A DNA stretch of 64,000 bases from Paenibacillus piscarius (GTDB lineage: Bacteria; Bacillota; Bacilli; Paenibacillales; Paenibacillaceae), in assembly GCF_022234545.1 (NCBI RefSeq), contig NZ_JAIEUI010000012.1, positions 62,001 to 126,000 on the forward strand. Reading direction: 5' to 3'. The translations under genes and the position numbers were made by a program. Positions 52,049 through 60,326 of this stretch are shown piece after piece. Under the pieces are notes generated by a model. The model saw only the letters and a program-made list of their open reading frames with translations, ran no database searches and was not told where the DNA came from. How positions within the stretch are numbered: position 1 is the first letter of the stretch; the number at the start of each line of letters is the position of its first letter.

Positions 52049-52954
52049 GTGGCGGAGATGAACGGGAGTCTTTTTGAGCAGGCACTCATGGAGCGGGATT
52101 ACAGCCCTCACTTCCTGGCTTACTACTATAAGCAGTGGAGCAATTATACGATGGCTTATCATCACCATAACTCTACGGAGATCATGTATCTCATCTCGGG
52201 CAGCTGTGTGGTGGAGGTGCGGGATGAAGCAGGGAGAGAGACGCCCTTCCATCTGAAGCGGGGGGAGATGATTCTGCTGGACGCCGGGGTTGCGCACCGG
52301 TTGATGGTGGAGGAGGGAGCTTCCTGCCGGATGCTGAATGTGGAGTTTGCTTTTAAGGAGTACGGGGGCGTGGTTCCTTCGATCGGCAGGCTGGCCCGCG
52401 AGGAGGCGGTGCTTGCTGAATTGCTGCGGCATCCGTTCCGTAGTCTGGTGCTATCTGACCAGGAGGAGGTCTTCCATGTGCTGAAGGCGCTGGTGCTCGA
52501 GCTGGATCAAAGGGGGCGGAAGGGGAGCAGCATGGTGCATCTGCTGTTCGCGGAGCTGCTGCTCCGGCTGGCCCGGCTGCGCAGAGAGTCGCTTCCAGCC
52601 AGCCAACAGTCGTCCCAGCTCTATGTGCGGCGGGCGATCGAGTTCCTGCACCAGAATTATGACCGGGGGATTCAGGTTAAGGAGATTGCGCTGTCTGTGA
52701 ATGTCCATCCGGGGTATCTGCACCGCATCTTCCGGGCACATACGGGACAGACCCTGACCGGTTACCTGAACAAGCTGCGGATGGAGAAGGCCCGGATGCT
52801 GCTCGGGCAGGGGGAGATTCCGGTGGCGGAGATTGCCGATTATGTGGGGATTAGCAGCAGACAGTATTTTCACCTCCTATTCAAGAAGGATACGGGGTGT
52901 ACCCCGATCGAATACCGCAACTCGGTGGAACGGCATTTCTGGAGTGAGGAATAG
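52049..52954 (+). CDS. AraC family transcriptional regulator with cupin sensor
   Basis: 301 residues. N-terminal AraC-type cupin (YHHHNSTEIMYLISGSCVVEV, LKRGEMILLDAGVAHRLMVEEG) with the metal- or ligand-side His pair, and C-terminal double helix-turn-helix: IQVKEIALSVNVHPGYLHRIFRAHTG, IPVAEIADYVGISSRQYFHLLFKK, GCTPIEYRNSV. It begins at GTG 52049 after GGAGG (spacing 7); ATG 52058 is an alternative. It lies 134 bp upstream of the GH4 gene in the same orientation, so it probably senses an alpha-galactoside-like sugar and activates that gene. Confidence 0.9.
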   Translation: MAEMNGSLFEQALMERDYSPHFLAYYYKQWSNYTMAYHHHNSTEIMYLISGSCVVEVRDEAGRETPFHLKRGEMILLDAGVAHRLMVEEGASCRMLNVEFAFKEYGGVVPSIGRLAREEAVLAELLRHPFRSLVLSDQEEVFHVLKALVLELDQRGRKGSSMVHLLFAELLLRLARLRRESLPASQQSSQLYVRRAIEFLHQNYDRGIQVKEIALSVNVHPGYLHRIFRAHTGQTLTGYLNKLRMEKARMLLGQGEIPVAEIADYVGISSRQYFHLLFKKDTGCTPIEYRNSVERHFWSEE

Positions 52955-53018
52955 CTCAGGCTGGCTGCAAAAAGTTAGGATTGTTGACACCCTATAGGCA
53001 AAATGGTCATGATATTGG

Positions 53019-53048
53019 TTACGCTTCCGCACGCCTCCTTGCTACAAT
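53019..53048 (+). promoter_or_regulatory. Promoter candidate of the GH4 gene
   Basis: TTGCTACAAT ends in an extended -10 (TG, C, TACAAT at 53043-53048), with a weak -35 TTACGC 18 bp upstream. A good -35 TTGACA at 52984-52989 lacks a matching -10 at the right distance. Confidence 0.4.
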
Positions 53049-53088
53049 GGACAGGAGTTAAACAATTCATTGCCGGAGGATGATTGCG

Positions 53089-54594
53089 ATGTCTTTTAAA
53101 GTAACCTTTATCGGGGCGGGCAGTATCGGGTTCACCCGTGGACTGCTGCGCGACCTGCTGACTGTGCCGGAATTCCGTAATATTGAAGTTTCTTTCATGG
53201 ATATAAACAGCCATAACCTGGACATGGTGACCGAGCTGTGCCAACGTGATATCAAGGAGAACGGTCTGGATATCACCATCGCTGCCACTACGGACCGCAG
53301 GGAGGCGCTGAAGGGTGCCAAGTACGTATTTTGTACTATCCGTGTGGGCGGGCTGGACGCCTTCGCCACCGATGTGGATATTCCGCTGAAGTATGGCGTG
53401 GACCAGTGTGTCGGGGATACGCTGTGTGCGGGCGGGATTATGTACGGGCAGCGGGGTATAGCGGAGATGCTGCAGATCTGCCGCGATATCCGCGAGATGG
53501 CTGCGCCGGATGTGCTGCTGCTGAACTACTCGAATCCAATGGCGATGCTGACCTGGGCCTGCAACAAATACGGCGGTGTGCGGACCATCGGACTCTGCCA
53601 TGGCGTGCAGCATGGACATCAGCAGATCGCTCAGGTGTATGGGCTGGAGAAGTCGCAGGTGGATATTATCTGTGCGGGTATTAATCACCAGACCTGGTAT
53701 ATCTCTGCGAAGCATGAAGGCAAGGATCTGACTGCGGGGCTGCTGGAAGCCTTCGAGAAGCATCCGGATTACAGCCGTACGGAGAAGGTGCGGATCGATA
53801 TGCTCCGCCGCTTCGGCTACTACAGCACGGAGTCGAACGGTCATTTGAGCGAATACGTTCCCTGGTACCGCAAGCGTCCCGAGGAGATCATGGACTGGAT
53901 CGATCTGGGCGTGTGGATCAACGGCGAGACGGGCGGCTACCTGCGGATCTGTACCGAAGGCCGCAACTGGTTCGAGACGGACTTCCCGAACTGGATGAAG
54001 GACCCGGCGATGGAGTATATCCCCGAGAAGCGCGGCGAGGAGCATGGCTCGTTCATCATCGAAGGGCTGGAGACAGGCCGCGTCTACAGAGGCCACTTCA
54101 ACATGGTCAATAACGGCGTCATCTCCAATCTGCCGGATGATGCCATTATTGAAGCGCCTGGTTACGTGGACCGCAACGGCATCTCCATGCCGCTTGTCGG
54201 CGACCTGCCGCTTGGACCGGCTGCGGTCTGTAATGTCAGCATTTCTGTACAGCGGCTGGCGGTAGAAGCGGCTGTACACGGCGACGACAAGCTGCTGCGC
54301 CAGGCTTTCATGATGGACCCGCTGGTCGGCGCCGTCTGCAACCCGAAAGAGATTTGGCAGATGGTTGATGAGATGCTGGTGGCGGGGGAACAATGGCTGC
54401 CGCAATACAGCGCGGCCATTGCCGAAGCGAAGGAACGCCTCGCTTCCGGCAATCTGATCCCGACGAAGGCGGACAACGAAGGCGCTGCCCGTCTCAAGGT
54501 GAAGACGGTGGACGAGATGATGCAGGACCGTGAGGCGGCGAACAAGAACGCCGGTGAATCCGACAAGGGCAAGGACCGCGAGAAGGTGAAGTAA
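53089..54594 (+). CDS. melA: Glycoside hydrolase family 4 alpha-galactosidase/alpha-glycosidase
   Basis: About 501 residues. NAD-binding start VTFIGAGSIGFTRGLLRDL, then SFMDINSHNLDMV, NYSNPMAMLTWACNKY, and GLCHGVQHGH with the Mn-ligand Cys-His and ICAGINHQTWY with the second His ligand: the GH4 set. GH4 enzymes cleave by NAD-dependent oxidation at C3 with Mn2+ and need no nucleophile. The CHGVQ motif and size fit MelA-type alpha-galactosidases; alpha-glucosidase or alpha-glucuronidase activity in the family cannot be excluded. ATG 53089 has GGAGG eight bases upstream, whereas ATG 53080 abuts it. The C-terminal 30 residues are unusually Lys/Asp/Glu-rich. Confidence 0.9.
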   Translation: MSFKVTFIGAGSIGFTRGLLRDLLTVPEFRNIEVSFMDINSHNLDMVTELCQRDIKENGLDITIAATTDRREALKGAKYVFCTIRVGGLDAFATDVDIPLKYGVDQCVGDTLCAGGIMYGQRGIAEMLQICRDIREMAAPDVLLLNYSNPMAMLTWACNKYGGVRTIGLCHGVQHGHQQIAQVYGLEKSQVDIICAGINHQTWYISAKHEGKDLTAGLLEAFEKHPDYSRTEKVRIDMLRRFGYYSTESNGHLSEYVPWYRKRPEEIMDWIDLGVWINGETGGYLRICTEGRNWFETDFPNWMKDPAMEYIPEKRGEEHGSFIIEGLETGRVYRGHFNMVNNGVISNLPDDAIIEAPGYVDRNGISMPLVGDLPLGPAAVCNVSISVQRLAVEAAVHGDDKLLRQAFMMDPLVGAVCNPKEIWQMVDEMLVAGEQWLPQYSAAIAEAKERLASGNLIPTKADNEGAARLKVKTVDEMMQDREAANKNAGESDKGKDREKVK

Positions 54595-54638
54595 GCGGAG
54601 CGGGCCTCGGCTTAGGCGAAGTGAATATTCAATGGAAT

Positions 54639-54683
54639 AAGGGCTGTCCAAAGTCATGAAGTGGCTTGGGACAGCCCTTTATT
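54639..54683 (+). terminator. Terminator of the GH4 gene
   Basis: AAGGGCTGTCC pairs with GGACAGCCCTT (11 bp) and is followed by TATTG. The loop is about 19 nt. Confidence 0.8.
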
Positions 54684-54720
54684 GTGGAGGTGCGGGGTGA
54701 GCGCGCAGGGTCCGGGTGTA

Positions 54721-54796
54721 TGTGTATGCGGAAAATCGAATACAATTTGCTCGGGCAGGCGCTTGGGCCAGATGTATGCGAAAAACCAAACACAAT
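54721..54796. repeat. Hairpin array 5 (2 units, about 50-bp spacing)
   Basis: Units start at about 54721 (TGTGTATGCG, right arm CGAATACAAT) and 54771 (GATGTATGCG, right arm CCAAACACAAT). Both are worn copies of the array family, and the spacer TTGCTCGGGCAGGCGCTTGG matches the spacer pattern of arrays 2-4. The remaining 54797-54940 has no recognisable element. Confidence 0.75.
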
Positions 54797-54957
54797 TTGC
54801 TGGGCTGCTTTTCCACTTGTTAGCTTCTGTGGCTATTGATGCTCTGTATCCCTTAGGTGATTTTGTTCTGTACAAGATGAAAGATAAAGGAAATACATGG
54901 AGAGGATCGAATTATAAATTGTAGAAAAAATTTATCTATCGAAGGAGAATAAGGAAA

Positions 54958-56103
54958 TTGAAGAAAAAAATACATAACGATAATTTGCTCTTAATCCTGC
55001 TGATTACTCTGCTGGGCGTTGCGATGACCGCAAATACAGTATCCGCAGCAACAGCAACTCAGACTGCTAAGGGAATCCGTGTATATGTGCAAAATAAGGA
55101 AATCCATCCGCGTGCGGCTTCGGTGATTCAAGGAGGAAGTGTGTATGTTGAATTCCGCAGTGTAGTGCAGGCTTTGGGCATTAAATTCAAGTATGATGCT
55201 GCCGGCAAGCAGATTACAGCTACCTCAGAGGATGCTACTTTTAAAGTTGATCTCAAAACGAAAAAAACATTCGTAAATGGTTCTCCATACACCTATGATT
55301 CGAACGTTCCGATGGTTATCGGTTCGGGTGCAGATGCCTTGGTTGCGATCACGTTGTATAGTGAGACTGACTATATTAGTGCTGACTATGATAAGACGAA
55401 CAAAATAGTTAAAGTATACGAGGATTTGCACGGCAAGCCTAAAAAGGCGGACCTGAAAAAAATACAGGCACTAATTAAAGCCCATTATCAGACTCTGGAT
55501 GGCTTTCAGTCGATCGACAAGCTTGAAATGGAATCATGGAGAGAGTATACCGTAATGCTTGCTGATGTCTCCTTTCGTAAGACAGAAACTGAACTCCTGG
55601 ACCGGGTTGAGCATGTAACCTTGGAAATGGAGCATAAGCCCGATGCCAGTTGGACGATACATAATATAGAAATCAATAATACGGAATATCTTGACTATAC
55701 TTCATTGATAAATAAAGAGGTAAACGTTCCGGCCGCAGATCAAATGGCCATTCATGAGTTGCTCGCTGCTTATTGTAAAGCTATAAAAGATAAAGATGTA
55801 GATGCGGAACTGGCGCTGCAAGACCCTGCCAACCTAACGGCTGGGGACGAAAAGAGTCTCAGGAATCTCCGGGAATGGTCTACCCGAAATTTTGATCTGG
55901 AATATACTGAAGAACAGGCTGTCATTGTCTCTTATTCGGCAAATCAAGCAGTTGTTTATTGGGTGTGTACACTTCAGGTTAAAAAAGATTCATCGAAGCT
56001 TACAGAGCGGCTCTACTCACTTACCTCTGTAGTTAAAAATAAGGATAAATGGTATTTTGATTCAAATGAAGAAATTGCACTCGGTAGTGAGGTTATCGAG
56101 TAG
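54958..56103 (+). CDS. Secreted protein with copper-amine-oxidase-N-like stalk domain
   Basis: 381 residues. Signal peptide MKKKIHNDNLLLILLITLLG with cleavage near VSAA (about 30). Residues about 40-140 match the stalk domain common on Firmicute surface proteins (GIRVYVQNKEIHPRAASVIQ, GSVYVEFRSVVQALGIKFKYD, KTFVNGSPYTYDSNVPMV). Two repeated alpha-plus-beta segments follow (about 145-235 and 255-375, each a helix KKIQALIKAHYQTLDGF or MAIHELLAAYCKAIKDKDV then beta-strands), like NTF2/SnoaL-type units. It starts at TTG 54958 with GAAGGAGA upstream. It is visibly richer in A/T than neighbours. Function unknown. Confidence 0.78.
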   Translation: MKKKIHNDNLLLILLITLLGVAMTANTVSAATATQTAKGIRVYVQNKEIHPRAASVIQGGSVYVEFRSVVQALGIKFKYDAAGKQITATSEDATFKVDLKTKKTFVNGSPYTYDSNVPMVIGSGADALVAITLYSETDYISADYDKTNKIVKVYEDLHGKPKKADLKKIQALIKAHYQTLDGFQSIDKLEMESWREYTVMLADVSFRKTETELLDRVEHVTLEMEHKPDASWTIHNIEINNTEYLDYTSLINKEVNVPAADQMAIHELLAAYCKAIKDKDVDAELALQDPANLTAGDEKSLRNLREWSTRNFDLEYTEEQAVIVSYSANQAVVYWVCTLQVKKDSSKLTERLYSLTSVVKNKDKWYFDSNEEIALGSEVIE

Positions 56104-56119
56104 AGCCTGAATGGTCATG

Positions 56120-56166
56120 GGGAGGCCCTGCAGCAGCTAATGTGTGGCCTGCGGGCCTCCCTTTGT
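56120..56166 (+). terminator. Terminator of the stalk-domain gene
   Basis: GGGAGGCCC and GGGCCTCCC with a 24-nt loop, then TTTGTG. It may also end the convergent DUF2812 gene. Confidence 0.75.
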
Positions 56167-56187
56167 GTAGTTATTCCGCGCATCCCC

Positions 56188-56763
56188 TCACTCCCGAATC
56201 AGCTTCTCCTGCCGCAGCCGCGCGATCTTGCGGAGGATCGGCAGGCTGAGCCACACGAAGAACAGGCCCAAAATGACTAAAGATATGCCTACGATGAGGT
56301 TGATCTTGTAGAGGTTAGAAGAAGGCATCAGAACTATCAGTATGATATTTAAGAAGCCGACGATTAATTCCAGGAACGCGAGAGCCAGCCATAATCTGTA
56401 GATTCGCTGATAGTGGTTGATCTTGGAGTCTACATCGGAATAGATCTGGAAGGGGCCCTCTGCGGCTTTCCTTCTGAAAATTACCCAGCGCTGGTTGATA
56501 AACGCACGCTTGCCCTTTGGAGTGGTCCCGGCAGGTACACGCTCTGCCCCGGTCTCCTCCATAAACTGCAGATAACCAGCCGCATCCTTCGGGTCCTTCT
56601 CCAGCAGCTCAATCCGGTAAATGTACTCTCCCTTGGCGCTCTCCTCGAATACATAGCGGGCCCATGAATACTCTGCAAGTGCCAGCCCCTTGGCTGACAT
56701 CTCGTTGAGCCATGCCTCTTCCTTCTCGAAATCAACGAAATATTTGCGTACTACATGACTCAT
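56188..56763 (-). CDS. DUF2812 domain membrane protein
   Basis: 191 residues. The N-terminal 115 residues are the DUF2812 region (VVRKYFVDFEKEEAWLNEMSAKGLAL, YIYRIELLEKDPKDAAGYLQFMEETGAE, KGKRAFINQRWVIFRRKA), followed by two membrane helices (ALAFLELIVGFLNIILIVLM and LIVGISLVILGLFFVWL) and a basic tail. The start ATG 56763 overlaps the PadR stop by four bases. Throughout Firmicutes DUF2812 genes follow PadR genes, and PadR represses the pair. Molecular function is not known. Confidence 0.88.
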   Translation of the reverse strand: MSHVVRKYFVDFEKEEAWLNEMSAKGLALAEYSWARYVFEESAKGEYIYRIELLEKDPKDAAGYLQFMEETGAERVPAGTTPKGKRAFINQRWVIFRRKAAEGPFQIYSDVDSKINHYQRIYRLWLALAFLELIVGFLNIILIVLMPSSNLYKINLIVGISLVILGLFFVWLSLPILRKIARLRQEKLIRE

Positions 56764-57089
56764 GATGCATCCCCTCCCAGAAGCTTTCTTCCATTAGTAA
56801 GCAGTTCATCAAGCCTCGCCATTTCACTCTGGACGACTGACTTCCCCAGCTCTGTAATCTGATACTCCTTCTTGCGCGAATCGGCTCCACCGGCCAGCGG
56901 CCCTATCCAGCCCCGTTCCACAAGCGTGCTTAATGCACCATATAGGGTACCTGCACCTAATTCCACACGGCCGTTGCTCAGCAGCTTCACATTCTGCATA
57001 ATTCCGTAGCCATGCATCGGGGTGAACAGCGACAAAAGGATATAATAGACACCTTCGGTCAGCGCCCCATGGTCATTGCCTTCACCCAT
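56760..57089 (-). CDS. PadR family transcriptional repressor
   Basis: 109 residues: LTEGVYYILLSLFTPMHGYGI, LGAGTLYGALSTLVERGWI and the wing RKKEYQITELGKSVV form the PadR winged helix, with a short C-terminal dimerisation helix. ATG 57089 follows AGGTGAAG; GTG 57098 is an alternative start. The gene is translationally coupled to DUF2812. Its promoter carries an extremely clear inverted repeat (57182-57206), presumably its own operator. Confidence 0.9.
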   Translation of the reverse strand: MGEGNDHGALTEGVYYILLSLFTPMHGYGIMQNVKLLSNGRVELGAGTLYGALSTLVERGWIGPLAGGADSRKKEYQITELGKSVVQSEMARLDELLTNGRKLLGGDAS

Positions 57090-57160
57090 CTGCTTCACCT
57101 GCTTTCATTTCATCTTGTATCTGTTGCCGTTACATCACTCGACGTTATACCAATTGACGT

Positions 57161-57211
57161 TATATCGTCAACCGATACATATATTATATCGTCAGCCGAT
57201 ATAATAGTCAA
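57161..57211 (-). promoter_or_regulatory. PadR promoter with overlapping operators
   Basis: On the minus strand, -35 TTGACT (57211-57206) and -10 TATAAT (57188-57183) are 17 bp apart. A perfect inverted repeat with 10-bp arms TATTATATCG and CGATATAATA (5-bp spacer, 57182-57206) covers the spacer and -10. A second site, TATATCG TCAAC CGATACA (57161-57179), lies 24 bp away downstream of the promoter. A third, worn copy may lie near 57130-57150. Confidence 0.8.
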
Positions 57212-57243
57212 CAGGCTTATGCGGACGAATCTCCAGGACAGCA

Positions 57244-57280
57244 CAAAAAAACCGCACTCCGCAAGAAGCGGCGGTGCGGG
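57244..57280 (-). terminator. Terminator of yhbH
   Basis: On the minus strand CCGCACCGCCGC, loop TTCTT, GCGGAGTGCGG, then TTTTTTTG. It lies 91 bp beyond the yhbH stop at 57371. Confidence 0.85.
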
Positions 57281-57284
57281 ACGG

Positions 57285-57369
57285 AAACTCCCAGGATGCA
57301 AGTGTACGAGCCTAGCCAGAAATGGCTCACCTGCTCTACTGCACAGGCTGGCAGCCTAAAGTGAGGCTT
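57285..57369. other. Hairpin-rich stretch between yhbH and its terminator
   Basis: On the + strand AGCCA GAAA TGGCT, AGGCT GGC AGCCT and GTGAGGCTT with AAGCTTCAC are three adjacent potential stems. Such a series could belong to a structured RNA or simply to the yhbH 3' region. I do not recognise a known RNA family. Confidence 0.25.
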
Positions 57370-57370
57370 T

Positions 57371-58540
57371 TTAAGCTTCACTAGCTTTTTTGCCGAAAAA
57401 TGCCTTCAGCGCCTGATACACTTCCTTCTTATCCTTAATTACATAATGCATGAATTGCTCCTGCTTCAAGTGGCGGTAGGCGGACATCAGGGTGCTGCTG
57501 CGGTTGTACTGGTTAACCTCGCCGTAGCCGAACATGTTGCTGCGCTTCAGCAGCTCGCCGATCAGCTTGACACAGCGCTCGTTGTCGGAGGTCAGATTGT
57601 CGCCGTCCGAGAAATGAAAGGGATAGATATTATACTTGGCCGGCGGATAGCGGCTGTCGATAATCTCCAGTGCCTTCTGGTATGCCGAGGAGCAGATCGT
57701 TCCTCCGCTCTCCCCGCGGGTGAAGAAGTCCTGCTCACTGACCTCCTTGGCTTCCGTATGATGGGCCAGGAACACAATCTCGACCTTCTCGTACTGGCGG
57801 CGCAGGAAGCGGGTCATCCAGAAGAAGAAGCTGCGGGCGCAGTATTTTTCAAAAGTACCCATACTGCCCGAGGTGTCCATCATCGCAATAATCACAGCGT
57901 TTGAGTGGGGGACGGTGATGTCATCCCAGGTCTTGTAGCGCAGATCATCCGGGCTGATGCTGTGGATGCCGGGCTTGCCGCTGCTGGCGTTGCGCCGCAG
58001 ATTCTCAAGTAAGGTACGCTTTTTGTCGATGTTCGACATCATGCCTTTTTTGCGGATATCGTTGAAGACGATGGATTTGACCTCGATCTCTTCCTTGTCC
58101 TTCGGCTTCAGATGGGGGAGCTCCATATCCTGGAACAGAATATCCTCCAGATCCTCCAGATTGACCTCGGCCTCTACAGTGTCCTGACCCGGCTGATCCC
58201 CGGCCTTATCCCCTTTGCCCGGCTGGGCGGATTGGGAGTCGCGGCCGAGCACATCCCCCACCTGGCTGTCGCCGTCCCCCTGGCCGACATGCTTCTGCTT
58301 GCGGAAGTTATAGATAATCCGGTATTCGTCCAGACTGCGGATCGGCACCTTCACAATCTGCTTGCCGCCCGACAAAATAATGTTCTCTTCGGTAACCAGA
58401 TCCGGCAGATTTCCTTTGATGGCTTCCCTGACCTTTTGCTGGTGACGCTCCTGATCCTGATGGCCTTTGCGGTGCAGGGACCAGTCTTCTTTGGATACGA
58501 CAAATGTGAATGGACCGGTTGGCTGTGACAGGATGACCAC
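57371..58540 (-). CDS. yhbH: Sporulation protein YhbH (DUF444 / VWA-like)
   Basis: About 386-389 residues. Diagnostic YhbH segments: EDWSLHRKGHQDQERHQQKVREAIKGNLPDLV, KVPIRSLDEYRIIYNFRKQKHVGQG, IAMMDTSGSMGTFEKYCARSFFFW (VWA metal-site DTSGSMG), AHHTEAKEVSEQDFF, GESGGTICSSAYQKALEI and YPFHFSDGDNLTSDNERCVKL. In the centre a Gly/Asp/Gln-rich low-complexity linker is present. GTG 58540 abuts GGGAGG, so the true start may be the codon at 58531 (CTG), giving MSQPTGPFTF. YhbH works with the kinase PrkA and SpoVR in sporulating bacilli; SpoVR is encoded at 4952-6349. Confidence 0.93.
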   Translation of the reverse strand: MVILSQPTGPFTFVVSKEDWSLHRKGHQDQERHQQKVREAIKGNLPDLVTEENIILSGGKQIVKVPIRSLDEYRIIYNFRKQKHVGQGDGDSQVGDVLGRDSQSAQPGKGDKAGDQPGQDTVEAEVNLEDLEDILFQDMELPHLKPKDKEEIEVKSIVFNDIRKKGMMSNIDKKRTLLENLRRNASSGKPGIHSISPDDLRYKTWDDITVPHSNAVIIAMMDTSGSMGTFEKYCARSFFFWMTRFLRRQYEKVEIVFLAHHTEAKEVSEQDFFTRGESGGTICSSAYQKALEIIDSRYPPAKYNIYPFHFSDGDNLTSDNERCVKLIGELLKRSNMFGYGEVNQYNRSSTLMSAYRHLKQEQFMHYVIKDKKEVYQALKAFFGKKASEA

Positions 58541-58640
58541 CTCCCATGGACTGTGAAACTGGAATGCTGGTAAGGCTAAGGCAATGGCAGCAGGTTGTAA
58601 CTAAAGTATATTCAAGGGGAGGGTGGATATGTGAGCCGTC

Positions 58641-60326
58641 TTATTCACTGATCTCCTCGATGAGCAGTCTGTAGCTATTGGAACGGGCTTCGCCGGAATA
58701 GCGGCGTCCATCAATGGTGAACAAATACAGGGCGGCCGAAAAGCCTTGCAGATCCTTGCCCATATAACCGGTGTTGATCCTTACCTGGTAGCGGAGTGTA
58801 ACGGTCTGCCCGGCTTGCAGTGTCCCCAGGGCAACTGTCCCGCTAAACGGCGTTCCTGGTACAGTTACTGCGCTTATCGTCACGATATCCGGCTCGATGA
58901 CTGTGCCTTGAGGCACTACGCGGATGACCGAGACCTCGGCCGGATAATTCCCGCTGTTGGTCACTTGAATCCGGAATGCGGCCGTGCCTCCAGGCTCGAC
59001 AACCGGCGGCGCGCCTTCCATCTGAATAGAGATGATGGGTGAGAGCAGCAGGCTGGTCACCGGATTGGGGCGGGCGACCTGCCGGACGCTGCGCCCGTCC
59101 GGGAGGGTGAAGGTGTATTGGACCATTCCCCGGTTCTGAATGGCCGGCGTCTGGCGGATATCGGTGGCGCCCGGGATGGAGACGAGATAATCGACCACGA
59201 TCGCTACCCCTGCCCTTAAGGTGCCCAGCGGAATACCCTCTGCGGGGCGTACGCCCCGCTGGGGGACACCGTCAATCCGGATGCTGTCCCAGATGAACAG
59301 GGTGCCTTGCGGTATAACCTCCGCAAGCACGGCATTCACGGCCAAATTTCCCTGGTTGCGGACCGTGATTTCATAACGGAGGTTGTCACCCGGGGCGGCG
59401 CTGTAGAGATCAACCTTAAGACTGGCGGCCAGCCCGGGCTGGATCACATTAATGGTTACGGTGTTAGTTACGGTGGTGCTCCTGCTGCCATTGGTGTCAT
59501 AGGAGACCTGTGCCTGGGCCTGCAAGATAGATTCCGGCGGTAGAGAGCTTACCCGGATGCGGAAGGAGACTTCTGTGGCTGAACCTGCACTGAGCGAGCC
59601 AAGGCTGATCCCGGAGGCCGGGTCGGCCTCCGGCAGATAGACTCCGCCGGCAACAACACTGCCGGGGATGAATACCGCTCCTTCCGGTAGAGGAATGACG
59701 GCAATTTTTCCGGTCAGCGGCAGGGCTCCTTCATTCCTCAGCTGAAGGGTATAAGAGACAGCATCCCCTATGAAGGTCGTTGACGTACTGGCGGAGAGCA
59801 GCGTGGACAGCTGGTAGGACAGCAAGGAGACACTGACCGGATTGGAGCGCACTTCTCCGCTTATCTTTCTCCCCTCCGCAGTCTCGAAGGAATAAGTACC
59901 TGTGGCACTGTTCTCCAGCATAAGGGAAGGCGGAAGCGAGACGACAATAACCTGGAAGGCGATACGGACCGCTGACTGCGGATGGAGCAGGCCGGCCGGG
60001 ATGCCCGAAGACGGAGTGACCCCGGCAAGGGGCACTCCGTCTCTAAGCACACTATTGGCAATGAAGGATACGCCTGGCGGCAGGACGTCAACGATCGTGA
60101 CCAGAGCCGGAATGTTGCCGCTGTTCCTGATGGCTATGGTGTAGACGAGCGTCTCCCCCAGGGAGGCGCTCTTGCGGTCAGCTTCCTTCAAGAGGGACAG
60201 CACCGGACCTACGACCGGCGTGTTGACCGTATTGGAGTAAGTGATGGCATCGGTTCCTTCCTCAGAGCTGAACAGCACCAAGGATTGATTGGTGACGACG
60301 GGCTGAAGGCTTGAGCGGTCTGTCAT
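58641..60326 (-). CDS. DUF11-repeat surface-type protein (short, downstream gene)
   Basis: 561 residues made of a short lead-in and four DUF11 modules of about 130 residues (starting near 45, 180, 310, 440). Each shows the pattern GDTVTYTI-like strand, NxGN/EGA, PPGVSF-like P-G-x-F, a VDG-like turn, SGIPLG and a ValxxxF strand. No signal peptide and no sorting signal or SLH domain is visible, so location is uncertain. Its ATG 60326 overlaps the stop of the upstream DUF11 gene (ATGA). The lead-in TNQSLVLFSS resembles the second half of a DUF11 module, which either is the usual family N-terminus or shows that one gene was split. Modules are more diverged than in the upstream gene. No terminator is evident after it. 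Confidence 0.8.
   Translation of the reverse strand: MTDRSSLQPVVTNQSLVLFSSEEGTDAITYSNTVNTPVVGPVLSLLKEADRKSASLGETLVYTIAIRNSGNIPALVTIVDVLPPGVSFIANSVLRDGVPLAGVTPSSGIPAGLLHPQSAVRIAFQVIVVSLPPSLMLENSATGTYSFETAEGRKISGEVRSNPVSVSLLSYQLSTLLSASTSTTFIGDAVSYTLQLRNEGALPLTGKIAVIPLPEGAVFIPGSVVAGGVYLPEADPASGISLGSLSAGSATEVSFRIRVSSLPPESILQAQAQVSYDTNGSRSTTVTNTVTINVIQPGLAASLKVDLYSAAPGDNLRYEITVRNQGNLAVNAVLAEVIPQGTLFIWDSIRIDGVPQRGVRPAEGIPLGTLRAGVAIVVDYLVSIPGATDIRQTPAIQNRGMVQYTFTLPDGRSVRQVARPNPVTSLLLSPIISIQMEGAPPVVEPGGTAAFRIQVTNSGNYPAEVSVIRVVPQGTVIEPDIVTISAVTVPGTPFSGTVALGTLQAGQTVTLRYQVRINTGYMGKDLQGFSAALYLFTIDGRRYSGEARSNSYRLLIEEISE

Noticed and set aside
52975..54657. 560-codon open frame antisense to the GH4 gene
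   Set aside because: Shadow of the GH4 frame; no family features, no start signal.
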